Positions 9,016-17,534 of a DNA stretch of 63,092 nucleotides are shown here, one piece after another. The notes beneath the pieces are model-generated. The model made no database searches. It saw nothing but the letters and a program-made list of their open reading frames with translations, and was not told where the DNA came from. Position numbers and translations under genes: made by a program. Positions within the stretch are counted from its first letter, which is position 1, and the number at the start of each line of letters is the position of its first letter. Origin of the DNA: Bartonella vinsonii subsp. arupensis OK-94-513 (lineage in GTDB: Bacteria > Pseudomonadota > Alphaproteobacteria > Rhizobiales > Rhizobiaceae); the NCBI RefSeq assembly GCF_000278235.1, contig NZ_JH725037.1:780580-843671 (forward strand), written 5' to 3'.

Positions 9016-9654
9016 ATGACTTTAGCTATTTCTTTAAATCCTACTGATCTTGCTGCTTTGCTTTGTAGTCGTATTTGCCATGATTTGGTTTCACCTGTTG
9101 GCGCTATTCAAAATGCAATGGAGCTCTATGATGAAGGAGGAGCTGAAGAAGATGCTTTGCAATTGGTGCGTTTGTCTGTTGCGAGTGCCTCTGCGCGTCT
9201 ACAATTTGCGCGATTGGCTTTCGGTTTTGCAGGAGCAAGTGGGGGACAAATAGATACACGTTCTGCTGAGCAAGTTGCACAACAATATATGAAAGAAGAA
9301 AAAGCAATTTTAAAATGGAAAGCACCCTCTCTGCTTTTACCAAAAAATGAAGTTAAGCTTTTGCTTAATTTATTATTGATTGCAAACGCAACAGTTTTTC
9401 GTGAGGGAGAAATCGTTGTTATGATTTTGCAAGATGAAGAGAAGCGTTCTTTTCGATTTGAGATTTGCGGTAAAATTTTACGTCTTCCGCCTCATTTTAT
9501 TGCGTTATATAAAGGAGACGTTCAAGAAGAATTTGTCGATGCTCATGCCATCCAATTTTATTACACACTGTTACTTGCTGAGATAACAGATATGCAAATA
9601 AATATCGATGAAACTGAAGGCTGTATTATTTTAGAAAGTATAAAGAAGCTTTGA
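9016..9654 (+). CDS. chpT: Histidine phosphotransferase ChpT
   Basis: The 212-residue product carries the ChpT signature LCSRICHDLVSPVGAIQNAMEL, with the phospho-accepting histidine at about residue 22, in an N-terminal helical hairpin. A degenerate GHKL-like C-terminal domain follows, lacking the usual ATP-binding N, G1 and G2 motifs. In Caulobacter and Brucella, ChpT receives phosphate from the hybrid kinase CckA and passes it to CtrA and to CpdR, which controls CtrA proteolysis. Here it sits tail-to-tail with ctrA, and a shared hairpin terminator lies between them. The ATG follows a GAGGAG ribosome site at a normal distance. The length matches the family. Confidence 0.95.
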   Translation: MTLAISLNPTDLAALLCSRICHDLVSPVGAIQNAMELYDEGGAEEDALQLVRLSVASASARLQFARLAFGFAGASGGQIDTRSAEQVAQQYMKEEKAILKWKAPSLLLPKNEVKLLLNLLLIANATVFREGEIVVMILQDEEKRSFRFEICGKILRLPPHFIALYKGDVQEEFVDAHAIQFYYTLLLAEITDMQINIDETEGCIILESIKKL

Positions 9655-9797
9655 AAAAAAGAGAAGCACTTAAACCATGCTAAAGAAAAGACGGCTTAGA
9701 TTGTATCTGCAAACCGGACGTTTGGACTATTAAAGCCTTAAGCATTCTCTATATACAAGAGATTATTTGTGTGCGAGCCGTTTATTATAACAGAGAA

Positions 9798-9828
9798 AAA
9801 ATCTCGGCCCGCTACACTCCGAGATTTT
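9798..9828. terminator. Hairpin terminator between chpT and ctrA
   Basis: A perfect 10-bp inverted repeat (AAAATCTCGG / CCGAGATTTT) with an 11-nt loop. The outer A and T tracts let it act in both directions, which suits the convergent genes on either side. Confidence 0.8.
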
Positions 9829-9847
9829 ACAATGTGCATTTCACTGC

Positions 9848-10549
9848 TTAAGCGGTTTTACGAACGTTCTCTTCAATTGGATCACGTAACACATAACCAC
9901 GTCCCCAAACGGTATCAATGTAGTTTACATTAGAAGAGATTGCTTCCAATTTCTTCCGCAGTTTACAGATAAAGACATCAATAATTTTAAGTTCTGGTTC
10001 ATCCATTCCACCATAGAGATGATTGAGAAACATTTCCTTGGTGAGTGTAGTACCTTTACGTAGAGAGAGAAGCTCTAGCATTTGATACTCTTTACCAGTT
10101 AAATGCACAGGATGCCCAGCAACTTCTACTGTTTTTGCGTCAAGGTTAACGGTGAGATCGCCGGTAACAATAACTGATTGCGCATGCCCTTTCGAGCGAC
10201 GAACAACCGCATGAATACGCGCAATAAGCTCATCTTTATGGAATGGCTTCGTCATATAATCATCTGCACCAAAGCCAAAACCACGAACTTTATCTTCAAT
10301 GGCATTCATACCGGAAAGAATGAGGACAGGGGTCTTTATTTTTGCTAATCTTAGAGTCCTTAAGACATCATAACCTGATATATCAGGGAGATTGAGATCA
10401 AGCAAAATAATATCATAGTCATAAAGCTTACCTAAATCGACACCTTCTTCACCTAGATCAGTGATATAAACATTAAAGTTTGCTGACTTTAGCATTAATT
10501 CAATGCTTTGAGTCATCGCTTTATCGTCTTCAATTAATAATACGCGCAT
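9848..10549 (-). CDS. ctrA: Cell-cycle response regulator CtrA
   Basis: The 233-residue OmpR/PhoB-type regulator has a receiver domain at residues 1-120, with the acidic pocket E7-D8-D9, phospho-acceptor D51 and K103-region KPF, then a winged-helix DNA-binding domain (about 125-225) with [34 protein letters not shown]. The sequence is nearly diagnostic for CtrA, the essential alphaproteobacterial cell-cycle regulator. CtrA binds TTAA-N7-TTAA boxes and controls division, polarity, envelope and, where present, motility genes. The Caulobacter C-terminal AA degradation tag is roughly mirrored by the ending RKTA. The start at 10549 has GAGGG upstream. The long upstream region contains inverted repeats and a GANTC site, listed separately. 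Confidence 0.97.
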   Translation of the reverse strand: MRVLLIEDDKAMTQSIELMLKSANFNVYITDLGEEGVDLGKLYDYDIILLDLNLPDISGYDVLRTLRLAKIKTPVLILSGMNAIEDKVRGFGFGADDYMTKPFHKDELIARIHAVVRRSKGHAQSVIVTGDLTVNLDAKTVEVAGHPVHLTGKEYQMLELLSLRKGTTLTKEMFLNHLYGGMDEPELKIIDVFICKLRKKLEAISSNVNYIDTVWGRGYVLRDPIEENVRKTA

Positions 10550-11116
10550 TTTAGATCCCTCACTTTGCTCCTCCGAATCAAAAGGAGCATTTTTTTATCA
10601 ATAGCGGGTTTACCAGCCGTGATAAAAACAATTCATGAAATCAAACACTTATAATATAAAGTGTCTATGAATATTTCAGTAGTACGCGTAACAATCACTA
10701 CTGCATTTCCCACTATCTGCGATAGTGGTTAACAAAATATTTTTATTTTTGAAAGAGGTTAAAAAATTATTTTAGAAATAACCGCATATCTTTTCATTTA
10801 ATGAAAAATGCAGCATTTTTTTACTTAATCTTTAACTTAAAAAAAATCTTATAAGAGATCATTTTAAATTACTTTTTTACAATTTCAGTTTTTATTTACT
10901 GAGCTTTAAACCTCTTCACTCTATAGTGCAGGTGAAAAGTAAAGAAAGAGTTATATCTTTTTAAAGTAAGTTGTGTTCACAAACGCTTTAAGGATGTCGA
11001 GAAATTATAGTTTTAAATAACCAAAAGGACTGTTTTCGTTAGAAAGAGCATAACGAGAAGTTCATGTAAGAATGCGAATACGCGTTTTGAGTTGGCGCAA
11101 TCGAGGAGTAGTGAGT
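10550..11116 (-). promoter_or_regulatory. ctrA upstream region with dyads and a GANTC site
   Basis: This 567-bp gap separates ctrA from the FliJ-like gene. About 20 bp before ctrA, GCTCCT and AGGAGC (10568-10589 region) form a hairpin whose loop holds GAATC at 10575, a CcrM methylation site. Farther up are ACACTT-N8-AAGTGT (10645-10664), CAGTAGT/ACTACTG (10677-10683 and 10697-10703) and CCACTATC-TGC-GATAGTGG (10710-10728). Arms of this length occur by chance in an AT-rich window, but four dyads in 160 bp suggest regulatory DNA. TTAA half-sites cluster at 10825-10840 without exact CtrA-box spacing. No gene is visible. Confidence 0.45.
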
Positions 11117-11497
11117 ATGAAGCCACGGGAAAGTATGGTGCGATTAAGGATGTTTCAAGCGCGTGGAAAGCGTCGTGAAATTGCACAGCTTGAAATGATG
11201 ATCGCAGAATTTGAGCGAATGGTGTTAGAACTGGAAGCACAAATTATTAACGAAGAGCGCAAATCTGGAAACAATGATGTGCACCATTTTGCTTATTCTG
11301 CTTTTGCCCGTGCGGCGCGGCAAAGGCGTGATAATCTTATAAATTCGATTCGTGATTTGCAGATTCAAAAAACAAATGCTGAAATTGCTCTCCATGAAAT
11401 TAATACAGAGTTGCAACATGCACAGCTTCTTGAGGCACGGGAAAAGAAAGCAATTGCAGATGATGATTCAATTCATTCTCACTCAATGACTGGATAA
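11117..11497 (+). CDS. FliJ-like coiled-coil protein
   Basis: I prefer the ATG at 11117, which follows GAGGAG closely; an earlier in-frame ATG at 11072 would add 15 residues without a ribosome site. The 126-residue product is almost entirely charged helix and fits the small FliJ family protein found next to ctrA in Brucella and other Hyphomicrobiales (start MKPRESMVRLRMFQ, later HFAYSAFARAARQRRDNL). FliJ proteins help the flagellar export ATPase. Many Bartonella lack flagella, and no other flagellar gene occurs in this window, so the protein may have another role or be retained through its ctrA linkage. The gene ends before a strong terminator. Confidence 0.75.
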   Translation: MKPRESMVRLRMFQARGKRREIAQLEMMIAEFERMVLELEAQIINEERKSGNNDVHHFAYSAFARAARQRRDNLINSIRDLQIQKTNAEIALHEINTELQHAQLLEAREKKAIADDDSIHSHSMTG

Positions 11498-11550
11498 TAA
11501 AAGTGAGATTTTAGAAATAAGTTCTTTGAGATGCTTAATACTGAAAGCAC

Positions 11551-11588
11551 AAAAAACAGCCAAACTTTTTAAAAGTTTGGCTGTTTTT
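11551..11588 (+). terminator. Rho-independent terminator after the FliJ-like gene
   Basis: A 13-bp perfect hairpin, CAGCCAAACTTTT / AAAAGTTTGGCTG, is followed by TTTTT. The A-tract on the other side allows it also to serve sciP transcripts coming from the minus strand. Confidence 0.9.
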
Positions 11589-11629
11589 AAAGTGTTTTTG
11601 AGCCGCTATCGAAACATTATCAATGGCAA

Positions 11630-11905
11630 CTAGTGCCTGTAATGTTGGATTCTGGTCGTTCGCAATCCAGCTAAACCGTGTTCATCAATTAAACTTTGCC
11701 ATGAAAGAAATTCTTCTACGGTCAAAGTATAGCGCTGACACGCTTCATCAAGACTTAACAATCCACCTCTAACAGCCGCAACAACTTCAGCTTTGCGACG
11801 GATTACCCAGCGCCTTGTTGTTTTCGGCGGTAGATCGGCGATTGTAAGTGGACTTCCATCTGGCCCAATAACATATTTCATTTGTGTTTTTATCAAATTG
11901 GTCAT
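11630..11905 (-). CDS. sciP: SciP, CtrA-inhibiting small protein (DUF1153)
   Basis: The 91-residue product is a full-length DUF1153 protein: KYVIGPDGSPLTIADLPP, then TTRRWVIRRKAEVVAAVRGGLLSLDEACQRYTLTVEEFLSWQ, then HGLAGLRTTRIQ. The helix-turn-helix-like region spans about residues 30-75. In Caulobacter, SciP (small CtrA inhibitory protein) binds CtrA at its target promoters and blocks transcription after replication. It is conserved wherever CtrA is. Here it lies about 1.1 kb from ctrA and converges with the FliJ-like gene, so chpT, ctrA and sciP form a physical cell-cycle cluster. The ATG follows AGAGGAT. Two GANTC sites lie just upstream. Confidence 0.93.
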   Translation of the reverse strand: MTNLIKTQMKYVIGPDGSPLTIADLPPKTTRRWVIRRKAEVVAAVRGGLLSLDEACQRYTLTVEEFLSWQSLIDEHGLAGLRTTRIQHYRH

Positions 11906-11920
11906 TGTATCCTCTACCTT

Positions 11921-11938
11921 GAGTCAAGGACTTGATTC
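11921..11938 (-). promoter_or_regulatory. Paired GANTC sites in a near-palindrome before sciP
   Basis: GAGTC (11921-11925) and GATTC (11934-11938) sit at the ends of an 18-bp imperfect palindrome, GAGTCAAG-GA-CTTGATTC, 16 bp before the sciP start codon. GANTC is the CcrM adenine methylation site of Alphaproteobacteria, and sciP transcription in Caulobacter is cell-cycle timed. A methylation-sensitive control is an inference. Confidence 0.45.
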
Positions 11939-12227
11939 GTTTGTAAAACATGAAATTTAAAAAAGAACTAAACCCGTTGAAAAAAAATTAATAAAGTAAG
12001 TCAGCGTATAAAAATGAGTGCAAAGTGAAGTGCATAGAAGAGCTTATTGCAATATTTTATCGGATTTTTATTATGCCTTATTTCTATCACTCTTTTTTTG
12101 TTTGCAGGCATTTTTAAGAAAATGATGCTCTTGGTTGTGAAAAGGATAAAAAAACAATATAAGCGGATAATGAAGAGCACCCATAAGAACATGAAGGAAT
12201 GGGTATCCATTAATAGAGAATGAATAT
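11939..12227. other. Non-coding gap between sciP and mnmA
   Basis: This divergent intergenic stretch is AT-rich and must hold the promoters of both genes. I see no RNA gene or repeat. The overlapping minus-strand open frames of about 100 codons in and beyond it run into mnmA and look like shadows. Confidence 0.5.
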
Positions 12228-13436
12228 ATGTTTTTAAACAGTCTTGATTTACCAGGACAACCTGAGAATTCTCGCATTGTTGTAGCAATGTCGGGAGGAG
12301 TTGATTCATCAGTTGTTGCAGGCCTTTTGAAAAAGGAAGGGTATGATGTCATTGGGATCACGTTACAGCTTTATGATCATGGTGCTGCAACACATCGGGT
12401 AGGGGCGTGTTGTGCTGGGCAAGATATTGAAGATGCCCGCCGTGTAGCAGAGACATTGGGGATACCTCATTATGTTCTTGATTATGAAAAGCGATTTCGT
12501 GAAGCGGTGATTGATCCTTTTGCAGAAAGTTATGCACATGGGGAGACACCAGTGCCCTGTGTTGCATGCAATCAGACTGTCAAGTTTGCTGATTTATTAG
12601 CGACTGCGCGCGAATTAGGTGCAGATGCTTTGGCAACAGGACATTATATTCGTTCGCGCCCCCATGGTGTGCATCGGGCACTGTTTCGTCCTCTCGATAA
12701 TGATCGTGATCAGAGTTATTTTCTTTTTGCAACAACACAAGAGCAGATTGATTATTTGCGTTTTCCACTTGGTGATCTTCCGAAAGCACGTGTTCGTGAA
12801 ATAGCGGCAGAAATGGGCTTTGTTGTTGCTAATAAACATGACAGCCAAGATATTTGTTTTGTTCCACAAGGCAAATATTCTGATGTTATCACAAAATTGC
12901 GTCCGGAAGCTGCTAATCCTGGAGTTATTGTGCATATTGATGGGCAGGTTTTAGGAAAACATTCAGGGATTGTTAATTATACTGTTGGTCAACGTCGCGG
13001 TATTGGTGTTGCAACGGGTGAACCACTTTATGTGGTTTATCTCGATGTAGAAAATGCGCGTGTTATTGTTGGTCCGCGTGAAATGCTGGAAACACATAAG
13101 CTTTTTTTGCGTGATGTAAATTGGCTTGGGGATGAGCGGTTGGATAATTTTCCTCCCGATGGTGTTGAAGTGGCTGTAAAAGTTCGTTCAACGCGCCCTC
13201 CACATCTTGCGCGCTTACATTATCAAGAAGGTGTTTTTTCCGTTGACTTGTTGGAACGTGAGAATGGTGTAGCACCAGGGCAAGCTTGTGTTCTTTATGA
13301 TGGGAATGGTGATGCCGCACGTGTTCTGGGCGGTGGATTTGTAACTCATTCGGAACGTGCTGCTGATACTGAAATGATGTTAAAGCGCGTTTTGTGTAAT
13401 CTGGAAACAAAAACGGCCGTTACTTTTCAAACTTAA
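12228..13436 (+). CDS. mnmA: tRNA-specific 2-thiouridylase MnmA
   Basis: The 402-residue enzyme adds sulfur to U34 of tRNA-Lys, -Glu and -Gln. It carries the PP-loop ATP-binding motif SGGVDSS (residues 22-28), the catalytic cysteine in [10 protein letters not shown] (C114, matching E. coli C102) and the partner cysteine in [10 protein letters not shown] (C210, matching C199). The tRNA-binding segment with ATGHY and DQSYFLF lies between them. The central and C-terminal beta domains (GQRRGIGVA, then GQACVLYDG) complete the normal family length. The ATG at 12228 has AGAGAA upstream. The gene diverges from sciP and appears to be single. Confidence 0.97.
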   Translation: MFLNSLDLPGQPENSRIVVAMSGGVDSSVVAGLLKKEGYDVIGITLQLYDHGAATHRVGACCAGQDIEDARRVAETLGIPHYVLDYEKRFREAVIDPFAESYAHGETPVPCVACNQTVKFADLLATARELGADALATGHYIRSRPHGVHRALFRPLDNDRDQSYFLFATTQEQIDYLRFPLGDLPKARVREIAAEMGFVVANKHDSQDICFVPQGKYSDVITKLRPEAANPGVIVHIDGQVLGKHSGIVNYTVGQRRGIGVATGEPLYVVYLDVENARVIVGPREMLETHKLFLRDVNWLGDERLDNFPPDGVEVAVKVRSTRPPHLARLHYQEGVFSVDLLERENGVAPGQACVLYDGNGDAARVLGGGFVTHSERAADTEMMLKRVLCNLETKTAVTFQT

Positions 13437-13507
13437 ACCGCCTTTTATAAATAAAAATGACATGCTCGGGTGGGAGATATTTTCCTCCACTTGAATTGTT
13501 ATTATTG

Positions 13508-14323
13508 TTAGTGAAGTTTAGCAAAATCACAAAAGTGAGCGAGTGCAATACCTGAGGCTGTGGCAACATTGAGGCTATCAAAACCGCGGGCCATGGGAAT
13601 ACGTAAGGTTTCTGATTTTTCTAGTACATGGGATGGCAAACCATCACCTTCGGTTCCAAAAATAAGCGCTGTTCTTTTGGATGTTTTTGCTTGCTTGAGA
13701 GTGCATGAAGCAGAGGGGGAAAGTGCATAAGTATGAAAATCTGCATCATGGAGAGTTTCTAGAATGTTATTAATATCAGCACCTTGCGTATAGGGTACTT
13801 TTAGAGCTGCGCCAGCAGAAACTCTGATTGATTTACGGTAAAGCGGATCGCATGAGGTTTTGTCAACGATAATACCATTAATAGCAAAGGCTGCTGCGTT
13901 GCGAAAAATAGAGCCCATATTATCATGGTTAGAGATACCGCATAAAATGAGAATCAAAGCTTCTTCTGGTAAATCGTGTAAAAATTTTTGTAATGACGGT
14001 AATATTCTGCGTTTGCCTATACCGAGTATACCACGATGAACATGGAAGCCTACAATATTGTCCATAATTTTTTGCGGAACGCAATAAATAGGACATGTTG
14101 GCTGTGTTTGCTCTAAAAGGGGCATAAGTCCAGGAAGGCGTTCTGTCACTATTAACAGGGAGAGAGTAGAAAATTCTTTCGAATGCAGTAATGCTGACAA
14201 TATTACTTTACCTTCAGCAATAAATTGTCGTTGCCGACCAACAAGATCTTTTTCACGGATGTTCTGATAGTCTCTCAAACGTGTGTCATCAATTTCGGAG
14301 ATTGTTGTAATATTCAAATGCAT
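13508..14323 (-). CDS. TrmH/SpoU-family RNA 2'-O-methyltransferase
   Basis: The 271-residue protein has a substrate-binding N-terminal domain (residues 1-115) and a C-terminal SPOUT methyltransferase domain. The three family motifs are NHDNMGSIFRNAAAF (about 131-145), LIFGTEGDGLP and LNVATASGIALAHF. The SPOUT trefoil knot binds S-adenosylmethionine and methylates a ribose 2'-OH in tRNA or rRNA. The target cannot be read from the sequence. No Shine-Dalgarno sequence is evident before the ATG at 14323. It is transcribed away from the small RNA locus at about 14467. Confidence 0.9.
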   Translation of the reverse strand: MHLNITTISEIDDTRLRDYQNIREKDLVGRQRQFIAEGKVILSALLHSKEFSTLSLLIVTERLPGLMPLLEQTQPTCPIYCVPQKIMDNIVGFHVHRGILGIGKRRILPSLQKFLHDLPEEALILILCGISNHDNMGSIFRNAAAFAINGIIVDKTSCDPLYRKSIRVSAGAALKVPYTQGADINNILETLHDADFHTYALSPSASCTLKQAKTSKRTALIFGTEGDGLPSHVLEKSETLRIPMARGFDSLNVATASGIALAHFCDFAKLH

Positions 14324-14434
14324 AGGGGGAATTTTTAGTGCTCTTTTTTTTAAATTGCTAGATGTTAAATGTTTGCTTTATTTTGAATAAGAAAAACGAA
14401 AAAAATATTATTTAAACCTATGGTAGAATTTATG

Positions 14435-14461
14435 TTGACACAATGCAACTATTAGTATACT
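14435..14461 (+). promoter_or_regulatory. Predicted sigma-70-type promoter of the 14.5-kb small RNA
   Basis: A perfect -35 TTGACA lies at 14435-14440. A -10-like TATACT at 14456-14461 is 15 bp away, and TACTAA at 14458 gives 17 bp. The start of transcription would be near 14467-14470. Confidence 0.5.
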
Positions 14462-14466
14462 AATGA

Positions 14467-14602
14467 GATACCGAGTGCGATGCAATTAGTTTTGTTCTCG
14501 TGTCGGGTGCAGGGTTTTAGGTCCCCGCTATTTCCTAAACTCTGCATATCCTTAAATTTCTAAGGGAAAAGAATCTGGGTCCCCAATGCCCAGATTCTTT
14601 TT
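14467..14602 (+). ncRNA. Predicted structured small RNA, about 135 nt, unassigned family
   Basis: No open frame fits here, but the stretch has all parts of a small RNA gene. There is a TTGACA promoter just upstream, then a hairpin from TGCAGGGTTTTAGG to CCTAAACTCTGCA (about 14508-14545). A small hairpin CCTTA-AATTTC-TAAGG (about 14550-14565) follows, and then a perfect 12-bp terminator AAAGAATCTGGG / CCCAGATTCTTT (14568-14600) running into T's. The first 40 nt contain CCGAG and CTCGTGTCGG segments that can pair. It lacks the SRP, RNase P and tmRNA hallmarks and does not sit beside a helix-turn-helix gene as Bartonella Brt RNAs do. A 6S-like RNA or a lineage-specific trans-acting RNA are possible. 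The terminator works on both strands, so plus-strand orientation rests on the promoter. Confidence 0.6.
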
Positions 14603-15107
14603 GGGGAGTGATTGTCTTTCTTTTTTTCTGAAAATAGTTTTCATATTGTTTTCGCGGTCATACTTTTTGACACGTTAAAGTATAAGCTTGTCTAAGCGAT
14701 TTTTTTTGCTGTGTGCAATTATACTGCTCTCTTGATGCGTTTGATACGCATAAAAGTTTGATAAACGGTATATGAATAAATACGGTTGAGGAAAGATAAC
14801 AGATATTTTTGCGATTATAGGAACCTATCGGTATTAAGCCACTCAAAAATTTATTAATCATGAGGGTAGTGGGGTTGTTTTCTTTTAGAGAATTTTTTTC
14901 TTGTTTGAGACATATCCACATTACTCTATTTGTTATGTTATATCTTATAGCTTGGCTGTTTTTGCGAAACAATGATGCGTTGCGGGAGCCGTTTATTGTA
15001 TAGTCAGCTTTTGTGATATTGAGAAAATATTGGTAACATTTCAAAAATATCATAGAGTATGTGGTTGAAAGTGTTCTTTCTTATTGAGTGAAGAAGAGGG
15101 TATGGTT
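14603..15107. other. Non-coding gap before the CDF transporter
   Basis: About 500 bp without a supported gene. The minus-strand 131-codon frame here has no ribosome site and unusual composition, and I consider it chance. The promoter of the downstream transporter is expected near its end. Confidence 0.5.
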
Positions 15108-16016
15108 ATGAATGTAAAAACCAATATACAAAGCTTAACTTTATACTCTATTTTCGTTGCTTGTATCGTTTTTGCTTTGAAATATTGGGCATATCACATT
15201 ACCGGTTCAGTTGCGCTTTATTCTGATGCATTGGAATCAATCGTAAATATACTTGCTACATTGGCAGCGTGGTGGGCTGTTAAAGTAAGTATGAAGCCGG
15301 CGGATCATGATCATCCTTTCGGACATCATAAGGCGGAATATTTTTCTGCGATTCTTGAAGGAATCCTGATCATTATTGCGGCAATTATTATTTTAAGAGA
15401 AGCATGGATAGCTCTTTCGACCGTTAAATTATTACAAAAACCCGGTATATGGCTGGTTATTCATCTTGTTGCAAGTGTCATTAATTATCTATGGGGGTGG
15501 GTTTTAATTCGACAGGGAAATATCCACCGTTCACCGGCTCTTAAAGCTGATGGAGTGCATTTCATAACGGATGTTTTTACTTCTGTTGCCATTTTAATTG
15601 GTTTGGTTGCTGGTTTTATGGGGGGATGGAGTATTTTAGATCCGATTTTAGCAATCATTGTTGCTGTTAATATTCTTTTGCAAGGGTGGAAGGTGATTAG
15701 GAGTGCCGTACAAGGGTTGATGGATGTTGGAGTTGAGTTGAATGAAACCATGCGGATTCGTGAACTTATTTCTGCAAATGCACAGGGTGCACTTGAAGTC
15801 CATGATTTGCTTACACGTGTTGCTGGGAGAGTCACTTTTATAGAGTTTCATTTGGTTGTACCAGCTGCAATGTCTGTAGGAGAAGCGCATCAGATTTGTG
15901 ATAAAATTGAAGCTGTTCTTCAAGAAGAATTTGATAATGTGCGTATTTCTATTCATGTTGAGCCTGAAAATGAGGCTAAGTTGCCTCTAGGTACAACGGT
16001 TGTTCCTTTTATATAA
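15108..16016 (+). CDS. Cation diffusion facilitator (CDF) metal exporter
   Basis: I chose the ATG at 15108, seven bases after AGAGGG; ATG 15102 and TTG 15084 are in frame but badly placed. The 302-residue product has the CDF layout: six membrane segments across about residues 10-210 and a cytoplasmic C-terminal dimerisation domain. Metal-site residues are visible in YSDALESIVN (helix 2) and HFITDVFTS (helix 5), and the HDHPFGHHKAEYF loop carries histidines typical of zinc, iron or cobalt exporters. It uses the proton gradient to expel divalent metal from the cytoplasm. The asp in helix 2 and the H-x-x-x-D in helix 5 favour zinc or a broad specificity. The exact metal is not determined. Confidence 0.9.
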   Translation: MNVKTNIQSLTLYSIFVACIVFALKYWAYHITGSVALYSDALESIVNILATLAAWWAVKVSMKPADHDHPFGHHKAEYFSAILEGILIIIAAIIILREAWIALSTVKLLQKPGIWLVIHLVASVINYLWGWVLIRQGNIHRSPALKADGVHFITDVFTSVAILIGLVAGFMGGWSILDPILAIIVAVNILLQGWKVIRSAVQGLMDVGVELNETMRIRELISANAQGALEVHDLLTRVAGRVTFIEFHLVVPAAMSVGEAHQICDKIEAVLQEEFDNVRISIHVEPENEAKLPLGTTVVPFI

Positions 16017-16390
16017 AAAATTTCTTCTCATTGTCTGTAGCACTGTAAAATATTGTGTTGCGGAAGAGAGATATAAGGATACATCATATGTAAATAATGG
16101 CTGTCTGTATCTCGTTTTTGTGTTCTTTTGCATCAACTAAGCAGAGAAAAGTGAAGTTAAATGGAATATTTTTGATCAGGACTTTTTCAGTGAGCTTATG
16201 GCGTGAATCACATCAGTGTCCAGAAGATGGAACATAATCTCGAGAGAAATTGATCCGTCATGATTTTGGTGGTTTAAGATTTTTTACCTTAGAATAAGGG
16301 GGAGACAAAGCTATTATTTAAAGGGATATAAAGCAAAAATATTTTTTTTTTGATTATTTTGGTAGCTTTGGGATTATTTTTACAAAGCGT
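16017..16390. other. Non-coding gap between convergent genes
   Basis: A 374-bp stretch separates the convergent transporter and phosphoesterase genes. I see no gene, RNA or strong terminator in it. Confidence 0.5.
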
Positions 16391-17287
16391 TTAAAGATTA
16401 ATTGTTTCAGTGCAGGCTATTTCATTATTTTGATTGATAAGACTATAACGTTGTAATTGGCAGCTCCATTGATGGTGAGAGCCTTCAATAGCAAATAAGT
16501 TGAAGCCTGCAGGTGGTTTTTTATCACCAAAAGCTTGCGATGCAGAAGAAACACCAACAATGGGAATTGTTCCCATTGTTCCTTTAATAGTATGCAATGT
16601 GGGCAGATGGGTATGTCCGTGAAGAACGAGTTCACAACCGTGGTGTTTGATAACATCTAGAAAACGCTTGATGCCCCATAATTTTTTATGCCAAGGCGTT
16701 GCGTGGTGAAAGGGAGGATGATGTATCATAACGACACGAAAAAGATTGCGTGTTGCTGCCTCATTTAAAAGTTTTGATAAAGCTTGCGCTTGCCTTTTGC
16801 CAAAATAACCAGAAGCTAGAAAAGGTGGTGTAGCAATAGCTGAGGAAGTTCCTATAATGGCGACATTTTTGCGAATGCGCATGTAAGGAAAGAGAGGATT
16901 TTGAGGGAAATCATCTGTAATCCACGGTTGAAAGAAAGTACAGGCTTTTTGAAATGTTCCACGAACATAGGCGTCATGATTGCCAAAAATTAAAGAAATA
17001 TTTTGAGGCTGGCCTTGGGTAAGCAACCAATTGTGTGCTTGTTCAAATTCTTTATCTAGAGCAAGATTAACAAGATCCCCAGAGATGACAAGGTGATCAG
17101 GATTTGTTTTTTTTAAGGCATCCATTAAAGTTTCAAGAACATTCGTTGCCATTTTGTGTTTGCGTTTTTTTTGCCAATTAAGATAGCCGGTAAGGCGTTT
17201 CCCACAAAGTTCAAATAAAGAAGGTTGTGGCAGAGGTGAAAGGTGCACATCTGATATATGGGCAAGGTAAAACATAGACGATAGCAT
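16391..17287 (-). CDS. Calcineurin-like metallophosphoesterase
   Basis: The 298-residue protein has all five blocks of the metallophosphoesterase fold in order: HISDVHLSP (about residues 10-18), VISGDLVN, IFGNHDAYV, MIHHPPFH and VLHGHTHLP. These coordinate a two-metal centre that hydrolyses phosphoesters. Between the blocks, the helix-rich insertion KRLTGYLNWQKKRKHK is common in alphaproteobacterial members of unknown substrate. The ATG at 17275 (MFYLAHISDVHL) is an equally possible start; neither has a clear ribosome site. The gene lies downstream of, but 247 bp from, the MoxR operon on the same strand and is probably separate. Confidence 0.88.
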   Translation of the reverse strand: MLSSMFYLAHISDVHLSPLPQPSLFELCGKRLTGYLNWQKKRKHKMATNVLETLMDALKKTNPDHLVISGDLVNLALDKEFEQAHNWLLTQGQPQNISLIFGNHDAYVRGTFQKACTFFQPWITDDFPQNPLFPYMRIRKNVAIIGTSSAIATPPFLASGYFGKRQAQALSKLLNEAATRNLFRVVMIHHPPFHHATPWHKKLWGIKRFLDVIKHHGCELVLHGHTHLPTLHTIKGTMGTIPIVGVSSASQAFGDKKPPAGFNLFAIEGSHHQWSCQLQRYSLINQNNEIACTETINL

Positions 17288-17534
17288 AGCGTTGAAAACG
17301 ATTTAGGCAATAAGAATATAAGACAAGTGAGAGCATTTTTGAAACAAGAGAGAATTGTAAAATAAAAAACAATTTGTCGAAAATGTAAGAAAGCGTGAGG
17401 GAAATTTATGCTTCATAGTTTTGAATAACCAAAAGATGGCATCATGCACTACGTTATTCTTTATCTTATCAGGGTATAATTTTTTGTAAGATACGCTGTA
17501 TTCTAACAAGGGTGGCATAAATTCTCAAGGTTTC

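Noticed and set aside
10825-10840. Cluster of three TTAA half-sites as a CtrA box in the ctrA upstream region
   Set aside because: The spacings are 3 and 8 bases, not the 7 needed for TTAA-N7-TTAA, and TTAA is frequent in AT-rich DNA.
9773-14999. GAGCCGTTTATT present near 9775 and near 14988, with a shorter version near 49066
   Set aside because: Many 12-base pairs are expected by chance in 63 kb, and the flanks do not resemble each other.
14658-15053. 131-codon minus-strand frame between the small RNA and the CDF gene
   Set aside because: High in N, Y, K and I as expected for translated AT-rich non-coding DNA; no ribosome site and no domain.
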